From NCBI GenBank assembly GCA_963765285.1, contig CAVXVR010000003.1, positions 372,001-436,000 on the forward strand: DNA of 64,000 nt, written 5' to 3'. The notes under the pieces are model-generated. The model saw only the letters and a program-made list of their open reading frames with translations. It made no database searches and had not been told where the DNA came from. Of the stretch, positions 57,326-64,000 are shown piece after piece. Numbering within the stretch: position 1 is the first letter of the stretch; every line of letters begins with the position of its first letter. The position numbers and the translations under genes were made by a program. Source of the DNA: CAVWZH01 sp963765285 (lineage in GTDB: Bacteria; Acidobacteriota; Terriglobia; Terriglobales; Acidobacteriaceae).

Positions 57326-58549
57326 TCAGCTTTTTCGCGCACTCGACTTCTGCTTGAACATTTTCAAGGCCAGTTTGCGAAGGGTATCGGACACTTCTTT
57401 GTTGCCAGACAAGTTTCGCAAATCGGCAACCAGCAGGTGTTTGACCAGCGACAGGGAAAGGTCCAGCGGCGCACGCGGATTAAAAATCAGGTTGCGAACC
57501 ACGGCATAATTCTTGGCAAAGCGCCGCTTCAGAGGAATGCCCCGCAAAACCGCCTCCAGCACATTCTTCTGAGAGGCGATCTTCTCCACTTCACCGTCGG
57601 TAATCTTGGGCGAATCGAGCACCGCCAAAGCGACTATTTTGGTGCCATCGCGAATGAGTAGCGACCGCTCTTCCTTGTTGCCCTTCATCGCCAGCTGAAT
57701 TCTTCCTTTGATATCCAGCTTCGAAATTTTCTGCAGCGCGCTGCCGCGCTCTTCTTTGGGGTTCAAATGACTTTTCTTGGATGGAGCCTTCTTGACCGCA
57801 GCCGCACTGCCGCCTCCCGAACTGGTCGTGGCCTCGGCGCGCGGGGCTTCGACTTCGGGCGTGAGCTCGTCTAACGAGCCCCCGATGGGCTGAAATGCCT
57901 TGCCCGCATCCGCAGAAATCTCGGCGGCATGTTCGTTCAAGTAAGCGAGAATCCCCTCATCCAGAACGTCGTCTTGCACCGGGGCTCCTGCCGGGGGCGA
58001 TTCGGGAAGAGCATCATTCACCTGATCCATTGCTGCGGCTGGGGCCAGGGGTGTGGGCTCAGGCGACTCAGCCACTACCGGTTCCGGCGTAGGTTCTGGC
58101 GCTTCTGGGGGCAGGTTCACCAGCGCATTGGGGTTCGCGCGCAGCGCCTCTCGCAACTTGAGCGATTGCCGCACCCTCTCATTCCCCGCCATGATCTCGG
58201 CTGCGTCCTGAGGACCGTTCGAAGCAAGTTCGATGAGCGATTCCTCACTGACCGCGGGATTTGACAGCAGCGCCGGAAGCAAAATGGGCCGCAGATTTTT
58301 CGGCGAGACCAGGTAGTCCAGCACGTCTTTTGGGGTCGTGGGCTCAGAGGCCACGGTGCGACAGACGTTCTCATCCCAACCAGCCAGGGTAAGCTTCGCC
58401 TGCTCGGCGAACACCTTGTTGTGGATAGCCAGGTGCACCAGGATTTCTATGACCTCGCGGGGTGGCACGGCCAGAGACCCCTTGGCGGCAGCCTGCACGA
58501 TGTTCGAAGGCAGAGCTGAAGCACGTAGCAGATCAATCATGCGTGGCAT
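57326..58549 (-). CDS. HEAT-like repeat protein with Pro/Glu-rich linker, function unknown
   Basis: A 407-residue soluble protein. The first 145 residues form short helical repeats with a leucine-rich-variant character (PPREVIEILVHLAIHNKV, TPKDVLDYLVSPKNLRPILL, LLSNPAVSEESLIELAS). A 100-residue segment rich in Pro, Glu and Ala follows. The C-terminal domain, rich in Lys and helical, contains KISKLDIKGRIQLAMKGNKE, LIRDGTKIVALAVLDSPKIT and LRDLSLSLVKHLLV-like text. The C-terminal part seems to contain the same repeat type as the N-terminal part. I recognise it as an uncharacterised family seen in Acidobacteria and Deltaproteobacteria. No enzymatic motif. Confidence 0.6.
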   Translation of the reverse strand: MPRMIDLLRASALPSNIVQAAAKGSLAVPPREVIEILVHLAIHNKVFAEQAKLTLAGWDENVCRTVASEPTTPKDVLDYLVSPKNLRPILLPALLSNPAVSEESLIELASNGPQDAAEIMAGNERVRQSLKLREALRANPNALVNLPPEAPEPTPEPVVAESPEPTPLAPAAAMDQVNDALPESPPAGAPVQDDVLDEGILAYLNEHAAEISADAGKAFQPIGGSLDELTPEVEAPRAEATTSSGGGSAAAVKKAPSKKSHLNPKEERGSALQKISKLDIKGRIQLAMKGNKEERSLLIRDGTKIVALAVLDSPKITDGEVEKIASQKNVLEAVLRGIPLKRRFAKNYAVVRNLIFNPRAPLDLSLSLVKHLLVADLRNLSGNKEVSDTLRKLALKMFKQKSSARKS

Positions 58550-58671
58550 GGTCGGTTCCGGTAGCTTAGAGTGCTAACTACAGGATTAACCCAGGCCCGG
58601 ACGGATTGCCAGTTGTTTCGGGAGAGTAACGTTACCGAAGGAACCAGCCGCTTGCAGTCAGCCATTTCCTG

Positions 58672-59782
58672 CTAAGCGCCGGTGGACTTTTCTCCGCGCC
58701 GCATGTGTAAATACCCCCGAATAAACGGCTGCAAATCGCCGTCCAGCACGCGATCGACATCACCCACTTCGATTTTCGTGCGGTGGTCTTTGATCATGCG
58801 GTAAGGCTGGAGGACGTACGATCGAATCTGCGATCCGAAATCGATATCCAGCTTAGAATCTTCGATTTTCCTCGTGGCTTCGCGCTTCTTCTCCATCTCG
58901 AACTCGTAGAGCTTCGAGCGCAGCATGCTCATGGCGCGCTCGCGATTCTTATGCTGCGAACGCTCGTTCTGGCAACTGGCGACAAGGCCTGTGGGCAGGT
59001 GAGTAATACGGACTGCGGAGTCCGTCGTGTTGACGTGCTGCCCGCCTTTGCCGCTGGAGCGGTAGGTGTCGACGCGCAGGTCTTCCGGCTTAATAACAAC
59101 TTCGATGCTGTCATCAATTTCCGGCGAGACATAGACGCTGGCGAACGACGTGTGTCTGCGCTTGGCTTGATCATAGGGTGAGATCCGCACCAGGCGATGC
59201 ACACCGATTTCGCTGATGAGCAGGCCGTACGCGTAATCGCCATTGACCGCAAATGTCGCTGATTTCAGGCCAGCTTCTTCCCCGGGCTGGTAGTCATAGA
59301 GAACAGTCTGAAACCCCTGCCGCTCTGCCCAGCGAAGATACATCCGCAGCAGCATGTCGGCCCAATCCTGCGATTCTGTCCCGCCGGCGCCGGGATGTAT
59401 GGTGACGATCGCGTTGCGGGCGTCATTCTCCCCCGAAAGCAACGTTTCGGTTTCCAGGCGATCTACGAGTTCGCGAAGGGTGTCGATCTCGCGGCGCAGA
59501 TCGGCGTCCACGTTCTCGCCTTCGCGAGCCAGATCAAAATAGGCGGCGATATCGTCGCTGCGGCGGACCAGTTCAGTCTCGGTCGCCAACACGTGTTCCA
59601 GGCGCTTTTTCTCGCGCATCACCTGCTGGGATTTTTGCGGATTCGACCAGAGGGCAGGATCGGCAACCTGCTTTTCGATTTCGGTTAATTGCGAGCGCAG
59701 TTTGCCTGCGTCAAAGGTACTCCCGAAGGTCGTGGACCTTGTCTTTTAATCCCGAATATTCGCGTTCGAGTTCTTCAACCAT
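58672..59782 (-). CDS. prfB: Peptide chain release factor 2, with programmed +1 frameshift
   Basis: RF2 ends translation at UGA and UAA. Translation starts at ATG 59782 and reads VEELEREYSGLKDKVHDLRE and then YL, followed by in-frame UGA (59713-59711). A +1 shift continues with DAGKLRSQLTEIEKQVADPA. The rest contains NAIVTIHPGAGGTESQDWAD (GGQ-domain start), SSGKGGQHVNTTDSAVRI (the GGQ peptidyl-tRNA hydrolysis motif) and ASCQNERSQHKNRERA. The anticodon-like SPF motif is seen as RISPYDQAKRRHTSFAS (shifted spelling SP-Y). Total 369 residues. The site CTT TGA C, preceded by CGGGAG, is the conserved autoregulatory site: scarce RF2 favours frameshifting. The gene follows lnt by 14 bases. Confidence 0.95.
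59711..59725 (-). promoter_or_regulatory. prfB: Programmed +1 frameshift site of prfB
   Basis: On the minus strand CGG GAG TAC CTT TGA C: a Shine-Dalgarno-like GGGAG, a 3-base spacer, the slippery CTT and the UGA stop with C as next base. This matches the bacterial prfB recoding signal. The downstream frame continues without interruption. Confidence 0.92.
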
Positions 59783-59796
59783 GATGTCGCTTTGCC

Positions 59797-61411
59797 TCAG
59801 TCCGTGAGCCAAGAAAAACTAATTCCCAGCCAAGGAACGCTATCGAAATTATCGCACAGAGATAGGCGAACCAGTCCCCATGACGCGAGTAGAAACGTGA
59901 TTGCGTTCGATAGCGCGTAGGGCGCGCGCAGGACAGTTCGGACTTTACGCGGCACACTCGCGTCGATCCGGCCATAGGGATCAATCGAAGCTGTGACCCC
60001 GGTGTTTGTGTCGCGCAGCACCCAGCGCGCATTTTCGATGGCGCGCATACGGGCTTGTTTCAGATGTTGTGCAAAGGCACCGCTATCGCCGTACCAGCCG
60101 TCGTTGGAGATGTTCACCAGAACTTCTGCACCTTGCGCGACGGATTGCCGCACTTCGTCGGGAAAGATCGATTCGTAGCAGATGAAGACCCCGATCTTGG
60201 TTCCTCCGGCGTCCAGCGGGGCGTGGGAATTGCCGGGAGTGAATTCACCGACAGCCTTGGTGAGTCCTCCGGCAAAAGAAAATATCCGCTTGAACGGAAC
60301 GTACTCGCCAAAAGGAACCAGATGCGCCTTGTCGTAGCGTCCTACCCATTCGCCGCTGGGGCTGATCGAACTCGCCGAGTTATAAACTTCGCTTGCCTGA
60401 TCGGACTCCAGACTGGCACTGCTGGTACCCAGATTTCCCACAATGATCCAAGCCTTGGACTGGCGAGCCAGGGTGCTGATCGCATTTCGAAAAAACGGGT
60501 CGCTGCTGTAAAAAGGTGCGGGCGACTCAGGCCAGACAATCAGATCGGCGGGCGCGGCTTCGCTGGTGTCGGCTCCAGGAATAGTGAGTGAGCGCAGGCT
60601 TAGGGCGCTGAACTCGCCCAGCGTGGCGAGAAAATGTTCCCGCGTCCAATCCGATCCTTCCGCCACCGGGAGATTCTGCTGCAGCAGGAGGGCCCAGCGA
60701 TCCGCCTCAACGTTGGGCGCAGGAATCCAGCGGGCAGCTTGCAGTATCACCGCCGCCCCAATGGAGGCAGCCAGGAGCATCTTCCGTTTTTCACGCCTCA
60801 CCAGAAATGCGGCCGCGACCGCTGCATTGACCAGCACAATCTCGAACGACACTCCGTATGCACCGGTCACGGTGGCGGCACGCGCCAGCGGAATGTTATC
60901 CACTTGGGTGATTCCCAGGAGGTCCCAGGGAAAACCGCTGATACGGGTGCGGGCAAGTTCAATCGCGACCCACACGGCCGGAGACAGCAAAAGGGCGCGG
61001 CGGCTGACGCGGTCGTTGCGATTGCCCGCGAGCAGGCTGATGATGAGTCCAAACGCCCCGTGGTAAAGCCCGAGATAAAGACTGAACAGGATCAGCATGC
61101 CCGCGGCCACTGGGGCGCTGATCCCGCCGTATTGGTGCATGGTGGAATAGACCCAGTAGCAGCTTCCGGCGTACCACAGGATTCCGCACACATAACCGAG
61201 AAGAAAACCCTGGCCCGGGCTGGCGGGACACAGCTTGATGCCCTCAGGTGAGTTGCAGCGTTTGAGGCGGGCGCGTTCGCAGCAGGGCTACGAGAAGTGG
61301 TGCGATCGCAACCCACGAAAGCCAATAGAAATTGGGCAAGGGGAAGATGAGGATTTGCAGAACTGCCGATAGAAGGACAAGGAGCCAGGCGCTGGAATGA
61401 ATCTGCCGCAC
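59797..61411 (-). CDS. lnt: Apolipoprotein N-acyltransferase, frameshifted
   Basis: The membrane enzyme transfers the third acyl chain to lipoproteins. The N-terminal part (GTG 61411) has WLLVLLSAVLQILIFPLPNF and WLSWVAIAPLLVALLRTRPP, then a TGA at 61246-61244. The next frame continues with GFLLGYVCGILWYAGSCYWV, then further membrane helices and the nitrilase domain: VWPESPAPFYSSDPF (catalytic Glu), GRYDKAHLVPFGEYVPF (Lys) and IGVFICYESIFPDEVRQ (Cys). One surplus base between about 61260 and 61246 explains the break. Corrected length is about 537 residues, normal for Lnt. If only the downstream frame is used (GTG 61191), two membrane helices are missing. Confidence 0.88.
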
Positions 61412-61512
61412 GCGGCAAGCATAGCAAACTGTTGAGTTTGAGGTCCTTCCCCTGGCATCCGACGCAGGCGCGTCTACCCCGAGTCTCGCGTATCAGGTAA
61501 CATAAGTTGCTT

Positions 61513-61656
61513 ATGACTCTGCTGGCTACCATCGGCATCCGAGCGCTGGAGGTGATGTTTGCCGCCGGCTGGTTCGGGACCGTGATCGTGTTGATGCTGA
61601 CCGGGATTGAAGACGTGGAAACCTTACTCGAAAAGGACGAGCCTCCTCAGCCCTGA
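61513..61656 (+). CDS. Small membrane protein, 47 residues
   Basis: A short frame beginning MTLLATIGIRALEVMFAAGW, with one membrane helix (VMFAAGWFGTVIVLMLTGI) and an acidic end (EDVETLLEKDEPPQP). It is placed 17 bases before the permease gene on the same strand and likely forms a transcript with it. I recognise similar short proteins in Acidobacteria, without known function. Confidence 0.6.
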   Translation: MTLLATIGIRALEVMFAAGWFGTVIVLMLTGIEDVETLLEKDEPPQP

Positions 61657-61673
61657 CCGGCTAGCCCTTCAGA

Positions 61674-64000
61674 ATGTCTTCGCCTCCCCCAGCGCCCGGC
61701 GAACTTTCCAACCGCGTCCGCATCGTTGTGGCGACGTCGGTGATGCTGACGTTTATTTCGTTCTGGCGCGCCTCTGCCATCATCCTGAACGACCTGGGAT
61801 CGTCAGCGTTTTACGCGGGAGGCATTGCCGAGCAAGCCGTCGGCAAAAGTGCACCGTGGTTCGTGCTCGCCGTTATGCTGTTTTCTTTCGGCGTGCGTGC
61901 CGTGTACGTAGAGAGCTGTTCCATGTTCGTGCGCGGTGGCGTCTACCGCGTGGTGAAGGAGGCATTAGGCGGAACTCTGGCCAAACTCAGCGTCTCCGCC
62001 CTGATGTTCGATTACATCCTGACCGGGCCGATCTCGGGAGTGTCAGCGGGGCAGTATGTAGCTGGGTTGATCAATGACACCTTTGTCATCGCGGACGCCC
62101 ACGGCTGGATTCCGCGCGCGGTCCATGTGATCTTCCATGGCACTCCGCAGGTCAACCAAAACGCAACCGCAGTGGTGTTCGCCCTGCTGGTGACCATGTA
62201 CTACTGGTGGCAGAACATCAAGGGAATCGAGGAATCCAGCGAAAAAGCTCTGTGGGTGATGCAAATCACGACCGTGATGGTGTTTCTGCTGTTGGCGTGG
62301 TCGGGCATCACGTTGCTGCATACGGGATTTCACCTTCCTCCCCTGCCGACGCTGAGCAATCTGCACTTCAGCCAGGAGGCGCTCGGCTTCTGGAAGCACA
62401 GCCGTATGGCCTACGACTTCGCCATTTTAGCCATAATCATCGGCTTCGGACACTCCGTGCTGGCCATGAGCGGAGAAGAATCGCTGGCCCAGGTGTATCG
62501 CGAACTGGCGCACCCCAAGCTAAAAAACCTGAAGCGCACTGCCATTGTGATCGGCGTCTACAGCTTTGTCTTCACCGGCCTCGTTTCATTGCTGGCCGTG
62601 ATGTTGATTCCCGATCAGGTGCGCGTGCCGGTTTACAAGGACAATCTTATCGCCGGGCTCGCCATGAACATGGTGGGGCCGCAGGTCTTGCGCTTGGTAT
62701 TCCGCGCGTTCGTCGTCGTGGTGGGCTTTCTGATTCTTTCCGGTGCAGTGAACACTGCGATCGTGGGATCGAACGGCGTCCTCAACCGCGTATCGGAAGA
62801 CGGCGTGCTTGCCGATTGGTTCCGCCGTCCCCATCGTAAATACGGGACGACGCACCACATCATCAACATGGTTGTTGGTCTGCAGATCTTCACCATTCTG
62901 GTCAGCAAGGGAGATGTCTACGTCCTTGGCGAGGCGTACGCCTTCGGCGTGATCTGGAGTTTCGTGTTCAAGAGTGTCTCCATGCTGGTGTTGCGCTTTA
63001 AATACAAAGGAGAACGGACCTGGAAAGTACCCCCAAATCTTAAGATTGGACGGATTGAGATTCCCCTTGGGCTGGCCTCCATAGCCATGGTGCTGGTTTC
63101 AACGGCGGTGGTGAACTTGTTCACCAAGTCTGTAGCCACCGTCAGCGGCGTGGTGTTCTCGCTGGCCTTCTTTGCTATTTTCAGTGTCTCTGAGCGCGTG
63201 AACCGTCACAAGCACGCCCACATGCGACAGCAGATGAAGGAGCAGTTCCAGCTCCTGCAACGCGACAGGGTGGATCGCGCCGGATTGGGAATCCGTCCCG
63301 GCAATATCATGGTTACAGTGCGCGATTACAACACCCTGAACCATCTCAAGTGGGTGCTGGAGCACACCGACACCAAAGAACAGGACATCGTCGTGATGTC
63401 CGCCCGGGTCAGTCAATTTGGCTCTGCCGCCTACGGTCTTTCCACCGAGCAGGTCTTCAGCGACTACGAACAGCAGTTGTTTACCCGTGCAGTGAGTGTC
63501 GCCGAGAGTTTCGGCAAACATGTTTCTCTGCTCGTGGTGCCGGCGCGGGATGTATGGTCCGCCATCGTGCAGACCGCCATCAATTTGGAATCCTCAGCAG
63601 TGGTCTCCGGGCTCTCCAGCAAGATGACGTCCGAAGAACAGGCCTTCCAACTAGGTCGGACCTGGGAAGAAACGCCAGAACCCAAGCGGCAGTTCGTGTT
63701 CCAGGTGGTTCGCCCCGACAGTAAAGTCGATACATTTCGCATCGGGCCTCATACTCCCACGATGAAGGCCGAGGACATCCACCTCGTGCACCGACTCTGG
63801 CTGAACATTACGCGCGAGCCCGGGCTTGATAAGGTGCATCATCACGACATCCTGACCGAGGCCCTGACCCGTTTCGCTCGTGATTATGTCGGGCACGACC
63901 GGCAACAGATTCTGAGGGACCTGCGAAAAGCTTCGAAAGCGCCGGTGACGACTGTGCCTCTGGAACCCTCTACCGATTCCCGGCCAAGCCTTACACTTCC
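61674..64000 (+). CDS. APC-superfamily amino acid permease (3' end cut off)
   Basis: The frame is open to the end of the window (775 codons). The N-terminus ELSNRVRIVVATSVMLTFIS is followed by about 12 membrane helices. These include FVRGGVYRVVKEALGGTLAK (the consensus region after helix 2), GFGHSVLAMSGEESLAQVYR, IVIGVYSFVFTGLVSLLAVM and FRAFVVVVGFLILSGAVNTA. After residue about 510 a long hydrophilic C-terminal part begins (RVNRHKHAHMRQQMKEQFQL). Its later segment (NIMVTVRDYNTLNHLKWVLE, HVSLLVVPARDVWSAIVQTA) resembles a universal-stress-protein-like regulatory domain. Substrate is unknown. Confidence 0.88.
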   Translation, partial: MSSPPPAPGELSNRVRIVVATSVMLTFISFWRASAIILNDLGSSAFYAGGIAEQAVGKSAPWFVLAVMLFSFGVRAVYVESCSMFVRGGVYRVVKEALGGTLAKLSVSALMFDYILTGPISGVSAGQYVAGLINDTFVIADAHGWIPRAVHVIFHGTPQVNQNATAVVFALLVTMYYWWQNIKGIEESSEKALWVMQITTVMVFLLLAWSGITLLHTGFHLPPLPTLSNLHFSQEALGFWKHSRMAYDFAILAIIIGFGHSVLAMSGEESLAQVYRELAHPKLKNLKRTAIVIGVYSFVFTGLVSLLAVMLIPDQVRVPVYKDNLIAGLAMNMVGPQVLRLVFRAFVVVVGFLILSGAVNTAIVGSNGVLNRVSEDGVLADWFRRPHRKYGTTHHIINMVVGLQIFTILVSKGDVYVLGEAYAFGVIWSFVFKSVSMLVLRFKYKGERTWKVPPNLKIGRIEIPLGLASIAMVLVSTAVVNLFTKSVATVSGVVFSLAFFAIFSVSERVNRHKHAHMRQQMKEQFQLLQRDRVDRAGLGIRPGNIMVTVRDYNTLNHLKWVLEHTDTKEQDIVVMSARVSQFGSAAYGLSTEQVFSDYEQQLFTRAVSVAESFGKHVSLLVVPARDVWSAIVQTAINLESSAVVSGLSSKMTSEEQAFQLGRTWEETPEPKRQFVFQVVRPDSKVDTFRIGPHTPTMKAEDIHLVHRLWLNITREPGLDKVHHHDILTEALTRFARDYVGHDRQQILRDLRKASKAPVTTVPLEPSTDSRPSLTL

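Overview
The window is about 64 kb of GC-rich bacterial chromosome, probably from a soil member of the Acidobacteriota (Terriglobia/Koribacter-like). I base this on protein families I recognise from that phylum (the exported protein at 799-1506, the TonB-C proteins, the exported YVTN protein), on its short intergenic palindromes, and on GC-rich codon use. There is no rRNA, phage, IS element or CRISPR array, and no flagellar gene.

Layout. 1-14.5 kb: housekeeping and small accessory genes (Zn-dependent phospholipase-C-like protein, DUF3309 peptide, 1-Cys peroxiredoxin, PhzF-like isomerase, lone response regulator, exported-looking cytidine deaminase, orphan LolD-like ATPase, tryptophan dioxygenase, tRNA-Gly and tRNA-Cys, pncB, diguanylate cyclase, lipoprotein, methyltransferase, Dps). 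14.7-20.8 kb: pyruvate dehydrogenase operon aceE-aceF-lpdA. 20.8-29.2 kb: MscS channel, HEXXH metallopeptidase, receiver-TonB fusion, uvrB and a PIN-domain remnant. 29.2-46.6 kb: a large signalling island. 46.7-64 kb: exported YVTN protein, Ku, DUF92, cyclase, DinB, YdcF, TsaC, TrmH, RarA, RsbU phosphatase, CoA-binding protein, a HEAT-like protein, prfB, lnt and an APC permease cut by the window end.

The signalling island is the most interesting part. A minus-strand operon encodes a 1273-residue soluble histidine kinase, a receiver protein and an NtrC-type sigma-54 activator. On the divergent side lies a plus-strand operon tonB-like/mcp/cheW/cheR/cheA/cheB/cheY/cheX with a good -24/-12 (sigma-54) promoter. 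Downstream of the activator, a second minus-strand unit (PilZ-like, a 353-residue unknown, a degenerate receiver with a lone HisKA domain, a second CheR) also follows a -24/-12-like sequence. The pattern GTCTCA-N3-TGA recurs 90-200 bp upstream of both promoters. I infer that the kinase-activator system controls both chemosensory units.

Six genes (phzF-like, tryptophan dioxygenase, aceE, HEXXH peptidase, cheA, lnt) each need one +1 frame correction to give a full-length protein. All six shifts go the same way. A seventh, prfB, carries the known programmed +1 site (CTT TGA C). The six are most simply single-base insertion errors or real lesions, but the uniform direction should be checked against reads.
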